NCBI GenBank assembly: GCA_018901655.1
Contig: JAHIEG010000013.1
Coordinates: 1-54,865 of the forward strand
Direction: 5' to 3'
DNA: 54,865 nucleotides
Source of the DNA: Nanobdellota archaeon
Lineage (GTDB): Archaea > Aenigmatarchaeota > Aenigmatarchaeia > Aenigmatarchaeales > Aenigmatarchaeaceae
Both the position numbers and the translations under genes were made by a program. Shown here piece by piece: positions 9,592 through 18,780 of this stretch. The notes under the pieces are model-generated. The model did no database searches. It saw only the letters and a list, made by a program, of their open reading frames with translations, and had not been told where the DNA came from. Positions within the stretch are counted from its first letter, which is position 1; each line of letters starts with the position of its first letter.

Positions 9592-10587
9592 ATGAATTAT
9601 GAATGCGACGGTGAAGGAAATTATTGCGACGGAATAGCAAATATAGCTATGCCAACAAATATTTTGGGTACACTTATTTTTGATAATTTACAAATTACAG
9701 GTTCTCTATATGGTATTAACTCTCAAATAATTGGAGAAGTTAAACAAAACGATATGATTATTGGAAAAGATGTTATTGAAAGTGGGATGAAAATTTATAA
9801 ACGGCCCGATGACTATGCAAGAGGAATTCAGCAAAAGAGATGTAGAATTATGGGAGATCTTTATCAAAATAATTTACATGTTGACGGTGGTGTTGGACAA
9901 GCTGATATTATTGTCAATGGTAATGTTAAACAAAAAGAAATGAATATTACTGATAATCTGTGGCAAAGTGGATCAACATTTAAAAATGATGTTGATCAAG
10001 AAAATAGTAAATTTCGTTCTCTTTCACAGGATCATATAACTGTTGGGGGTGTTCTCAACCAAACTCATGTTAAAGTTGGTGAAGTTTATCAAAGAGATTC
10101 AACTATTAAATACTTAAATCAAATGGGAATAAAAGCTAAAGGTCTTAGTCAATATGATTCGAGATTTAAAGGTATTTATCAAGAAAATATGGAGATAGAA
10201 GGTAGCGTATACCAAAACAAAATAATAGTATCTGATGATCTTGATCAAGAAAATGCTATTGTCAAAAAACATCTATATCAAGAAGATTCAAAAATTAATT
10301 CTCTTAAACAAGATAAAATGATAGTTGAAGGAACGTGGCTACTGGATAATATAAATGTAACTAGTTATACTGGCCAACCTAAAAAAATAGGTGGAATTAA
10401 GTATAGATCTTTTGATGTACCGAGAGAAATGCTTGATATTGTTGAGGGGTGGGAAGTATTAACAGAACTTCATGAAAATAAAGATTATTCTCCTGCTTAT
10501 GATTTGTGTGGAGAAGAATATTTTACACTTGAAAAAATTGAAGAAGATCTTATAGACGAAGTTTTAGAAAATATAGAAGGTGAATAA
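9592..10587 (+). CDS. repeat protein with 10-11 residue Gln-anchored repeats (probable beta-solenoid)
   Basis: KQNDMIIGKDV / YQNNLHVDGGV / KQKEMNITDNL / WQSGSTFKNDV / DQENSKFRSL / SQDHITVGGVL / NQTHVKVGEV / YQRDSTIKYL ... Confidence 0.65.
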   Translation: MNYECDGEGNYCDGIANIAMPTNILGTLIFDNLQITGSLYGINSQIIGEVKQNDMIIGKDVIESGMKIYKRPDDYARGIQQKRCRIMGDLYQNNLHVDGGVGQADIIVNGNVKQKEMNITDNLWQSGSTFKNDVDQENSKFRSLSQDHITVGGVLNQTHVKVGEVYQRDSTIKYLNQMGIKAKGLSQYDSRFKGIYQENMEIEGSVYQNKIIVSDDLDQENAIVKKHLYQEDSKINSLKQDKMIVEGTWLLDNINVTSYTGQPKKIGGIKYRSFDVPREMLDIVEGWEVLTELHENKDYSPAYDLCGEEYFTLEKIEEDLIDEVLENIEGE

Positions 10588-10589
10588 AA

Positions 10590-10778
10590 ATGGCAGTAAT
10601 GTTTAGAAAAATAAAACCATTAAGACCTACAGTTGTACGAGTTGTAGACAAGGTAAAGACTTGTAATTATTATGCTGAAATGGGCCACTGTGTTGGACCA
10701 AGATGTTTTTGGTCTCAGATTGGAACTTGTAGATTTTTTAACGTGGCTAAAAAAACTAATAATTTTGCAGCGAAATAA
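10590..10778 (+). CDS. small Cys-rich protein, tandem paralog 1
   Basis: TCNYYAEMGHCVGPRCFWSQIGTC; RBS; about 80% identical to the next ORF. Confidence 0.75.
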   Translation: MAVMFRKIKPLRPTVVRVVDKVKTCNYYAEMGHCVGPRCFWSQIGTCRFFNVAKKTNNFAAK

Positions 10779-10792
10779 ATGAGATGAAAAAT

Positions 10793-10981
10793 ATGTCAGT
10801 AATGTTTAGAAAAATAAAACCATTAAGACCAACAGTTGTTCGTATTGGAGACAAAGTAAAAACTTGTCACTATTATAATGAACTTAAACACTGTATTGGA
10901 CCTAGATGTTTTTGGTCACAGATCGGAACATGTAAGTTTTTTAATACAGCTAAAAAAAGCGATAACTTCGCAGCTAAATGA
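10793..10981 (+). CDS. small Cys-rich protein, tandem paralog 2
   Basis: MSVMFRKIKPLRPTVVRIGDKVKTCHYYNELKHCIGPRCFWSQIGTCKFF. Confidence 0.75.
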   Translation: MSVMFRKIKPLRPTVVRIGDKVKTCHYYNELKHCIGPRCFWSQIGTCKFFNTAKKSDNFAAK

Positions 10982-10989
10982 GGTGATTT

Positions 10990-11343
10990 ATGATGAGTGA
11001 ATATGAAATGAAAAAAAATATAACTACAATTGAAGCAGCAGATATGTTTGGAGCAATTGCAAAAATTGGAGCTAAATCCGTGAAAGAATTTAGTGAACTT
11101 ATTTTAAAAGACGCAAATATCTATTGTGAACTTGATAATGAAACTTATAACGCAACCGGACAATTAAACAAAGATATAACACAAGAAATAATTGAAGGAG
11201 TAAGAATTAATGTTAATTTCTTAAATGGTGTAAATCAAATATTAGATATTTATATTAAAAACCCAAATAGGGATTTATATAGCATGATAAACTGTGCTCC
11301 AGTTATTCCAGTGGGTTGGACAGAATTTTTCAATCAGGTATAG
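10990..11343 (+). CDS. hypothetical protein
   Basis: RBS GAGGTGA, co-directional cluster. Confidence 0.6.
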   Translation: MMSEYEMKKNITTIEAADMFGAIAKIGAKSVKEFSELILKDANIYCELDNETYNATGQLNKDITQEIIEGVRINVNFLNGVNQILDIYIKNPNRDLYSMINCAPVIPVGWTEFFNQV

Positions 11344-11360
11344 ATAATGAGGTGAAATGA

Positions 11361-11804
11361 ATGACAGAATACGAAAATGTTCATATATATTCCAGAAAAG
11401 ATTTTACTATAAATGGACTAGATGACGATGATAAAATATCTAAAGGTCAATATATTTTTAATGCAATGGAAGTAGGTGGAGATTATGAAGCATTTAATTC
11501 TTTGGAAGATATAGCTAAAGAAATGATTGTTTTCTCTAATCAAAATATAGATCAAGAACCTTATGAAGAATGTTTTGATTTTGAACTTGGAGAAGCACCA
11601 GTAGCAATATATCCTGGTGATGGAAATGAACCAGTTTTAAAAATTAATAAATGTTTAACAGATCAAGAAAAGAATGAATTGCAAGATATGTTAATATCTC
11701 TTTTTGAATCTGGTAAAGCAAAACAGATTTATGAAAAGGAAATTAATAGTATAAAACAAGGTACATCGTCAGGAGCTGACAATGTAAAAATAAAAAGTAA
11801 ATAA
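11361..11804 (+). CDS. hypothetical protein
   Basis: RBS GAGGTGA, co-directional cluster. Confidence 0.6.
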   Translation: MTEYENVHIYSRKDFTINGLDDDDKISKGQYIFNAMEVGGDYEAFNSLEDIAKEMIVFSNQNIDQEPYEECFDFELGEAPVAIYPGDGNEPVLKINKCLTDQEKNELQDMLISLFESGKAKQIYEKEINSIKQGTSSGADNVKIKSK

Positions 11805-11819
11805 AAACGAGGTGAAAAA

Positions 11820-12035
11820 ATGGTAAAATATTTTTTCAAAGAAATACAAGATGAAACCCGAAAAATGAATAATGAAATTAATAATAATAATTATATTAAA
11901 GCTTTGTACCATTCAGAAGAGGTTCTAAATTATATAATTGAACAAGACAATAATGCTTGGCAGGAATTTCCACTAATACCCTCAATAAAACGATATAGAG
12001 CTAAAAAAACTGCAGAGAAGAAATGCCTACTTTAA
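11820..12035 (+). CDS. hypothetical protein
   Basis: RBS GAGGTGA, overlaps next ORF. Confidence 0.55.
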   Translation: MVKYFFKEIQDETRKMNNEINNNNYIKALYHSEEVLNYIIEQDNNAWQEFPLIPSIKRYRAKKTAEKKCLL

Positions 12036-12481
12036 TACACACTAGAAAAAATATAATTTCAAAATTAGAACAATATTTAAACATTAAAAATTCTGAAAAC
12101 TATGTTTCTGAATTAATAGAAAGTGGTTCTAGTGATTCGTGGAACGAGCATCAAAACAAAAAACAACATATTAATGATATGATAAATGATACAAAAAAAA
12201 TAGATTATGTTGCTGCTGGCGGTATTATCATGTTGGTTGCCGTAAGCATGGCAAATAATAATGACCCATTTGAAAATATTTTATATGGCACAACAATGGG
12301 AGTGGGGCTCGGTACTATTCTTATTCATGGGAAAAACACACTAAAAAAAAGATGTGAAGAAAAGGCAGTTACAGATGAAGAACTAATTAAAACAGATATG
12401 AGAATAGATAAAATATATGAAGAAGCTGCCAAAAACGGTATGGAAGGAACCAAAGTAAATAGAAAATATAAAAGATATTAA
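12023..12481 (+). CDS. hypothetical protein with hydrophobic segment
   Basis: IDYVAAGGIIMLVAVSMANN...ILYGTTMGVGLGTILIH. Confidence 0.55.
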   Translation: MPTLIHTRKNIISKLEQYLNIKNSENYVSELIESGSSDSWNEHQNKKQHINDMINDTKKIDYVAAGGIIMLVAVSMANNNDPFENILYGTTMGVGLGTILIHGKNTLKKRCEEKAVTDEELIKTDMRIDKIYEEAAKNGMEGTKVNRKYKRY

Positions 12482-12482
12482 T

Positions 12483-13484
12483 TTATAATATTTTCATAAA
12501 TTCTTCTAACTTAGCATTTGTCTTAACCCCAGTATCACAAAGTGAAGACCTAGAAGCTTCAAACCCATTCTCTTTAAGTTTCAAAATAATATCATGAACA
12601 GCTGGAACTTTAGCAAGATGCATTTTACTAATATCATAATAAAATGGAACATTTATCTCTCTAAGAATTTTAGTAAGAATAGCAATCTCTTTATCTTTAT
12701 TTTTAAAATCTCTTTTTTCAAGCTCATCTATAACTTGTTTAATAAACTCATCATCTTTAATTGGGCCAAGATAGATTGGACCGATATTATCAATAGTTCC
12801 ATATTGTTTCAACATCTTAGTTACTTTTCCACTACCTTCAATAATTCCATAAACTCGATAATAGTGTTTATAGATTAAAAACAATAATGGTCTAAACGCC
12901 TTATCATATCTAGCAAAAGAATTCATAATAAATGTTATCAAAACTCTAATACCAAGTTCAGAATAATAAGGAGTACGACCAACTTTAATTGCATACTTTC
13001 TAAAACAAGCATTAGGAAAACTTCCACTCAAAGCTCCACCATCTGTTGCACTAACTGCTAAAAGCCTATTATATTTTAAAGAACGAGCTACAGAGTCCAT
13101 AAATATCGAAGGACTACCAAAAGGATCAAGATCTATAAAATCAAATAATCTTTCTCTCATAATTAGATTAGCATCTTTATTTGAAACTTCGACCTCAACC
13201 GAATTTAGTTCAATATTATTTTTTATTAACTCAATTGCTTTAGGATTATTATCATTTAGAACTGCTTTAACTCCAACTTCTTTAACATATCTTATTCCAC
13301 TTACCCCACTAGCAGATAGGGCATCTAGCATTTCAATATCTTCAACTTTTGTTTTGAAAACAGACAAAACAGCTACAGAAATGTCTCTAACAATTTCAGC
13401 ATCTTTATTATAAAACACTGCTGCATCATAAATTCTACCAGTTGGAACATTTATCTCAATCTTACCTTCTTTTACTTTATCCAT
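12483..13484 (-). CDS. trm1: tRNA (guanine26-N2)-dimethyltransferase
   Basis: LDPFGSPSIFMDSVARSLKYNRLLAVSATDGGALSGSFPNACFRKY. Confidence 0.93.
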   Translation of the reverse strand: MDKVKEGKIEINVPTGRIYDAAVFYNKDAEIVRDISVAVLSVFKTKVEDIEMLDALSASGVSGIRYVKEVGVKAVLNDNNPKAIELIKNNIELNSVEVEVSNKDANLIMRERLFDFIDLDPFGSPSIFMDSVARSLKYNRLLAVSATDGGALSGSFPNACFRKYAIKVGRTPYYSELGIRVLITFIMNSFARYDKAFRPLLFLIYKHYYRVYGIIEGSGKVTKMLKQYGTIDNIGPIYLGPIKDDEFIKQVIDELEKRDFKNKDKEIAILTKILREINVPFYYDISKMHLAKVPAVHDIILKLKENGFEASRSSLCDTGVKTNAKLEEFMKIL

Positions 13485-13563
13485 AAAATCAATTGAGTGT
13501 TAACAAATAAAAGTTTAAGCAATCGAACAATAAGCATTTAAACATACACATCTTAACAAAAAT

Positions 13564-14445
13564 ATGAATAAAGAAATTGTAATAGTATATGCAGGTTTAG
13601 CAACAGAAAAAATAACTAAATTTGGAAATAAAACATTTATGGAATTTCAAAACGGACCAAATATATTTAAAAAATATTATGAACAAAATGATATACCTAC
13701 TATCAATTTAAATGAAATATTCAAAGAAGAAGGTGGAGTTTTAACAAAAGATAATACCCAAAAATATACTGATTTTTATAAAAAGCTGTTTAAACAAAAT
13801 AAGATTCCAATAACAATTGGTGGAGATCACGGAATAACTGTTTCAGCAACATTGGCCGCTAACGAAATTTATGACAGTGATACTGTTCGTTTTGATAGAC
13901 ATATAGATGCAATAAGCTATATGGAAAACAATCTGCTTCCATACCATCATAAAAATCCAGACGAAGAAAACTTTACAATAATACTAAATACATTACCAGA
14001 ATCTAGTTTTGTACATATTGGCGGACCGTTTGATGAAAATTCAGAAACAAGTTATATGTTTGAACCAGAACTTGAAGATCATATAGCTAGTAGTATTAGA
14101 AAAATTAAAAGAAGTAGAGATGTTGAATTTTTAACAGAAAAAAATATGAACGAACACAATGCTCTTTTAAACAAATTTGCTGACAAATCAAATAAGGATA
14201 TATATATTTCAATTGATGTTGATATTCTAAAAGAAGTAAAACCAAAAGGATGTAAACATGTCCCAAATTCTGGACTTATAGATTCAAAGAAAATAAAAGA
14301 ATATGTAGAAAGTTTAAGTCGGAAAAAAAATATAGTCGGATTAGATATATGTGAAATATCAGATGCACCAAATCACGAAATATCTGGAAAATGCGGTGGC
14401 GAAATAATGAGAAACACTCTACCTTTATTGAATATTTCTAACTAG
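13564..14445 (+). CDS. ureohydrolase (agmatinase/arginase family)
   Basis: IGGDHGITVSATLAANEI, FDRHID, ISIDVDILKE, GLDICEISDA. Confidence 0.8.
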   Translation: MNKEIVIVYAGLATEKITKFGNKTFMEFQNGPNIFKKYYEQNDIPTINLNEIFKEEGGVLTKDNTQKYTDFYKKLFKQNKIPITIGGDHGITVSATLAANEIYDSDTVRFDRHIDAISYMENNLLPYHHKNPDEENFTIILNTLPESSFVHIGGPFDENSETSYMFEPELEDHIASSIRKIKRSRDVEFLTEKNMNEHNALLNKFADKSNKDIYISIDVDILKEVKPKGCKHVPNSGLIDSKKIKEYVESLSRKKNIVGLDICEISDAPNHEISGKCGGEIMRNTLPLLNISN

Positions 14446-14500
14446 TAAACCTTTATAAATTTAGGAAATATAGATAGTAGAAGTACATAGAGGTGATATT

Positions 14501-15217
14501 ATACAACAACCAGAAGCAGCTGCTCAAATGGCATATGATAGAGCAACAGTAACATTTTCTCCTGATGGAAGACTATATCAAATAGAATACGCAAGAGAAG
14601 CAGTTAAAAAAGGAAGTACTTTAATTGGCTTAATATTTAATAATGGAGTTATAATTGCAACAATAAGACCTATAGAAGAACTTTCTGTACCAAGTGTTGG
14701 AAGTGATAAAATACATGAAATTGATTCACATCTAGCTACAGGTATGGCAGGATTTCTTGCAGATGGTAGGGTATTAATAGATTTTGCAAGAATAAAAGCA
14801 CAAATTCATAAAATAACATATGATGAACCACTTAGTGTACTAGGTGGAGTAAAAGAAGTTGCAGACCGAATGCAATTATTTACACAATATGGTGGTGTAA
14901 GACCTTATGGAGTTGCATTATTATTAGGTGGAATAGATGAAAAAGGTCCACAGTTATTTGAAATTGATCCATCGTCAGCATTTTCTTCATGGAAAGCACA
15001 AACATTAGGAAGAGGTTCTGTAGAAGCTCTAAAAGTATTAAAAAATGATTGGAAGGAAAAATTAAGTAAAGACGATGGTATTAGATTAGCATTAAAAGCT
15101 CTGAAAGCTGGAGAAAAAGGAGTTAAACTTCAAGAAATTGAATTATCAATAATTGATGCTCAAGGATTTAATGAATATAGGGGAGAAAATATTAAGGAAA
15201 TAAAGAAATATTGGTAA
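14501..15217 (+). CDS. psmA: proteasome subunit alpha; likely non-AUG start at 14501 (ATA) or 14498 (ATT)
   Basis: YDRATVTFSPDGRLYQIEYAREAVKKGSTLIG; RBS GAGGTGAT at 14490-14497; in-frame upstream codons QQPEAAAQ match the conserved archaeal QQ...YDRA N-terminus. Confidence 0.9.
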   Translation: MQQPEAAAQMAYDRATVTFSPDGRLYQIEYAREAVKKGSTLIGLIFNNGVIIATIRPIEELSVPSVGSDKIHEIDSHLATGMAGFLADGRVLIDFARIKAQIHKITYDEPLSVLGGVKEVADRMQLFTQYGGVRPYGVALLLGGIDEKGPQLFEIDPSSAFSSWKAQTLGRGSVEALKVLKNDWKEKLSKDDGIRLALKALKAGEKGVKLQEIELSIIDAQGFNEYRGENIKEIKKYW

Positions 15218-15228
15218 AGTTGATACAA

Positions 15229-15924
15229 ATGACAGTTTCTGTAGAGAATGCAGTAATAGCACGAATTACAAAAGGTGGAGAAAAATTTGAAATTCTAGTT
15301 GACCCAAGAAAAGCTTTAGAAGTAAAAGGTGGAAAAGATATTCCATTAGATGAACTTGTTGCTGTAGAAGAATTATATGAAGATGTAGGAAAAGGTTTAA
15401 GAGTTTCTGAGGAAAAAATAAATAAAGCTTTTGGAACAAATGATTTAAAAACAATTATCTATAAAATAATCAAACAGGGAGATGTCCAGTTAACAACAGA
15501 ACAAAGAAAAGAATTTGCAGAGAAAAAAAGAAAAACAATTGTTAACATAATAGCAAAACAAGGCATTAATCCTCAAAACAATTTACCACATCCAGCACAA
15601 AGAATAGAGAATGCAATGGAGCAGGCAAAGGTTAAAATAGCTTTAGAACAAAGTGCTGAAGAACAAGTTGAGTCTATTTTAAAACAAATTCAAGCAATAA
15701 TTCCAATAAGGTTTGAAACAGTAAGACTATCAATAAAAATACCAGCACAATATGCAGGAAAGGCAGCTGGAACAATAAGAGGTCTTGGAAAAATAATTAA
15801 AGATGAATGGAAAGGTGATGGAAGTTACTTTTGCATGATAGAGATTCCTGGAGGAATGCAACAGGATGTTTATGATAAACTTAGTGACCTAACACATGGT
15901 CAATTTGAAGTTAAAAAAGATTAA
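15229..15924 (+). CDS. SBDS family ribosome maturation protein
   Basis: ENAVIARITKGGEKFEILVDPRKALEVKGG...AKQGINPQNNLPHPAQRIENAMEQAKV. Confidence 0.95.
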   Translation: MTVSVENAVIARITKGGEKFEILVDPRKALEVKGGKDIPLDELVAVEELYEDVGKGLRVSEEKINKAFGTNDLKTIIYKIIKQGDVQLTTEQRKEFAEKKRKTIVNIIAKQGINPQNNLPHPAQRIENAMEQAKVKIALEQSAEEQVESILKQIQAIIPIRFETVRLSIKIPAQYAGKAAGTIRGLGKIIKDEWKGDGSYFCMIEIPGGMQQDVYDKLSDLTHGQFEVKKD

Positions 15925-15937
15925 GGAGGTAATTTAA

Positions 15938-16651
15938 ATGGAAGACGAACAAGTTACAGAAAATACTAGCAACTCGACATTACTTGTTAAAGAGCGAGAA
16001 CTAGTAACACCAGGAGACGTTTTAGCCGAAGGTTTAGATTTTCTTCCAAGTAGCGGATGTTACAGAGAAGATAATCAAATAAAAGCTAAACTTCTAGGTT
16101 TAATAAAAATAAAAAACAGATTCATAGGTATAATTCCTTTGTCTGGAGTATATGTACCAAGACCAGGTGATGGAATAATTGGGTTTGTCAAAGATATGCA
16201 ATCAACATCTTGGATAATTGATATAAACAGTCCATACGATGCTTTACTAGTATTAGGCGAAGCTGTTGGAGAATTTGTAGATATTACAAAAAGAGACATA
16301 TCATCATATTTTGATATCGGTGATATAATTTATGCCAAGGTTTTGAATGTTACAAAATCAAAACATGTTCAACTAACAATGAACGATCATAGAGCTAAAA
16401 AGCTTTCTGACGGAAGATTATTAAAAATAACACCATCAAAGGTTCCAAGACTAATTGGTAAACAAGGTTCAATGATTGAATTAATCAAGAACGAAACAAA
16501 ATGCCAAATAATTGTTGGACAAAATGGTGTTGTTTGGATTAGAGGAGAAAAAGAAGGTCTAGCATCAAAAGCAGTTAAAACAATTGAACAAGAATCACAC
16601 ACTGGTGGATTAACTGAAAAGATAACAAAACTGTTGGAGAAAGGTGATTAA
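15938..16651 (+). CDS. rrp4: exosome RNA-binding subunit Rrp4
   Basis: VTPGDVLAEGLDFLPSSGCYRED...KVPRLIGKQGSMIELIK. Confidence 0.94.
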   Translation: MEDEQVTENTSNSTLLVKERELVTPGDVLAEGLDFLPSSGCYREDNQIKAKLLGLIKIKNRFIGIIPLSGVYVPRPGDGIIGFVKDMQSTSWIIDINSPYDALLVLGEAVGEFVDITKRDISSYFDIGDIIYAKVLNVTKSKHVQLTMNDHRAKKLSDGRLLKITPSKVPRLIGKQGSMIELIKNETKCQIIVGQNGVVWIRGEKEGLASKAVKTIEQESHTGGLTEKITKLLEKGD

Positions 16652-17390
16652 TATGACAAAAGTAGGAGCACCAGAAAAATTAATAATCGGAACTAAAAGA
16701 TTAGATGGAAGAAGTCTTGAAGATATGAGACCAATGGAAACAGATGTTGGTATTATAAAAAAAGCAACTGGATCAGCAATCTTTAAGTTCGGTAACACAT
16801 ATGCACTTGCAGCTGTATATGGACCAAAACCATTTCATCCAAGGTTTTTACAAGATCCTCAAAAAGCAGTATTAAAATGTAGATACAATATGGCACCGTT
16901 TTCAACAGGTGATAGAATTAGACCAGGATATAATAGAAGAAGTACAGAAATATCAAAAGTTATAAGACTGGCTTTAGATAGTGTTGTATTTGTAGAAGAT
17001 TATCCAAGAACTGGAATAGAAATATTTGCAGAAATTATACAAGCAAATGCATCAACCAGATGTGCTGGATTAAATGCAGCATCATTAGCACTTGCAGACG
17101 CAGGAGTTCCAATGAGAGAATTAGTATGTTCTTGTTCAGTTGGAAAAGTTGAAGACACTATTATCATGGACTTAGATGGACCAGAAGATATGTTTGGACA
17201 AGTTGACTTAGCAGTTGCAACAATTGGAAATCAAGATAAGTTTGTATTAGTTCAAATGGATGGAGTTGTTACAAAAGACGAATTCATGAAAATGATTGAA
17301 TTGTCAAAAAAAGGATGTGGAAGTGTATATAAAAAACAAAAAGAAATCCTTAGAGAAAAATACAAAACGGGTGAGTTAAATGACGAATGA
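16644..17390 (+). CDS. rrp41: exosome core subunit Rrp41
   Basis: RLDGRSLEDMRPMETDVGIIKKATGSAIFKFGNTYALAAVYGPKP; RNase PH fold. Confidence 0.95.
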   Translation: MINMTKVGAPEKLIIGTKRLDGRSLEDMRPMETDVGIIKKATGSAIFKFGNTYALAAVYGPKPFHPRFLQDPQKAVLKCRYNMAPFSTGDRIRPGYNRRSTEISKVIRLALDSVVFVEDYPRTGIEIFAEIIQANASTRCAGLNAASLALADAGVPMRELVCSCSVGKVEDTIIMDLDGPEDMFGQVDLAVATIGNQDKFVLVQMDGVVTKDEFMKMIELSKKGCGSVYKKQKEILREKYKTGELNDE

Positions 17391-18150
17391 AACATACATT
17401 AAAAAACTCATAGAAGACGGATCAAGAATTGACAAAAGATCTTTTGATGAGTTTAGAGAAGTAACAATAGAAAAAGGAGTAATCAAAACTGCTGAAGGAT
17501 CTGCAAGAGTAAAAATAGGAAATACTCATGTAATTGCTGGAATCAAGATGTCTGTAGGAACACCATTCCCAGATACACCTGATGAAGGTATTTTAATTGT
17601 AAATACAGAACTTTCACCAATTGCATCACCAAAATTTGAAACAGGTCCTCCAAGTGAAGACTCAATTGAAATCGCAAGAGTAATTGATAGAGGAATTAGA
17701 GAATGTAAAGCAATTGATCTTGGCAAAATGTGTATTGTACCTGGAGAAAAGGTTTGGGTAATTAATGTAGATATACACGTACTTGACCATGATGGAAACC
17801 TAATAGATGCTGGTGGACTTGCAGCAGTAGCAGCATTACTTGATGCAAAAATACCAAAATACGACGTTGAAACTGAAAAGGTCATAAAAGATGAAACTAT
17901 AGGAAGTATTCCAATAGTAGATACACCAATTCCTGTAACTATAACAAAGATAGCAGATCAACTTCTTTTAGATACAAGCGTAGAAGAGGAAGAAGCAATG
18001 GATGCAAGAATAACAATAGCATCAACAAAGAATGGAAGTTTATGTGCTATGCAAAAAAGCGGAAAAGGCTATCTAACAACAGTAGAACTTGAAAAAGCAG
18101 TAGATTGGTCAATCAAGAAAGGTGAAGAGCTTAGAGCTCTTCTCACATAA
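17380..18150 (+). CDS. rrp42: exosome core subunit Rrp42
   Basis: DGSRIDKRSFDEFREVTIEKGVIKTAEGSARVKIGNTHVIAGIK. Confidence 0.95.
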   Translation: MTNETYIKKLIEDGSRIDKRSFDEFREVTIEKGVIKTAEGSARVKIGNTHVIAGIKMSVGTPFPDTPDEGILIVNTELSPIASPKFETGPPSEDSIEIARVIDRGIRECKAIDLGKMCIVPGEKVWVINVDIHVLDHDGNLIDAGGLAAVAALLDAKIPKYDVETEKVIKDETIGSIPIVDTPIPVTITKIADQLLLDTSVEEEEAMDARITIASTKNGSLCAMQKSGKGYLTTVELEKAVDWSIKKGEELRALLT

Positions 18151-18187
18151 CTTTTTAAACGTTTAGTTTGTAATATGAGTTGATAAC

Positions 18188-18415
18188 ATGGCAACAAAAA
18201 AGATTGGTTCAGCAGGAAGATTTGGTCCAAGGTATGGAACAAGAACTAGAAAGATAGTTACAGCTATGGAAAAAAAGACAAAGAAAAAGCTAATGTGTCC
18301 ATATTGCGAAAGACCAGCACTAAAAAGAGTTGCAGCTGGAATATGGAATTGTAAAAAATGTAATGTTAAATTTGCTGGAGGAGCATATTTTCCTAAATTT
18401 GTAAAAGGTGAATAA
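18188..18415 (+). CDS. rpl37ae: ribosomal protein eL43
   Basis: GSAGRFGPRYGTRTRK...CPYCERPALKRVAAGIWNCKKCNVKFAGGAY. Confidence 0.96.
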   Translation: MATKKIGSAGRFGPRYGTRTRKIVTAMEKKTKKKLMCPYCERPALKRVAAGIWNCKKCNVKFAGGAYFPKFVKGE

Positions 18416-18550
18416 ATGTATAAGTGCTTAAAATGTGAAAAAGAAATTGAACTTGAACATGTAAGAGATAAAATAAGATGTCCATTTTGTGGTTATCGTA
18501 TAATTATGAAACAAAGACCTAACAAAGTAACTAAGGTTATTGCAAGATAA
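18416..18550 (+). CDS. rpoP: RNA polymerase subunit P (Rpo12)
   Basis: 44-aa ORF missing from the track: MYKCLKCEKEIELEHVRDKIRCPFCGYRIIMKQRPNKVTKVIAR. Confidence 0.93.
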   Translation: MYKCLKCEKEIELEHVRDKIRCPFCGYRIIMKQRPNKVTKVIAR

Positions 18551-18780
18551 TGATGAAAGCTAAAATAGAAATTGAATGTAAAGAACCACAAAAAGTTATC
18601 AATTCAATTGAACCTGACATGGATCAAAATGAAAAATTTGAAGCAAAATTAGAAACTGATGACAATAAAATTAAGTTAACAGTAAAGTCAGATGAAATAT
18701 CTGGTCTGTTAGCTGGAATCAATTCATATCTAAGGCTTATCAAAACAACAAACGATTTGGAGGAGATTAAAAATGACTGA
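18550..18780 (+). CDS. pcc1: KEOPS subunit Pcc1
   Basis: SEISGLLAGINSYLRLI-type C-terminus (here SDEISGLLAGINSYLRLIKTTNDLEEI); conserved position between rpoP and pfdB. Confidence 0.85.
   Translation: MMKAKIEIECKEPQKVINSIEPDMDQNEKFEAKLETDDNKIKLTVKSDEISGLLAGINSYLRLIKTTNDLEEIKND

Noticed and set aside
17526-17885. 119-aa minus ORF in rrp42
   Set aside because: Antisense shadow of a conserved exosome gene; no RBS or motif.
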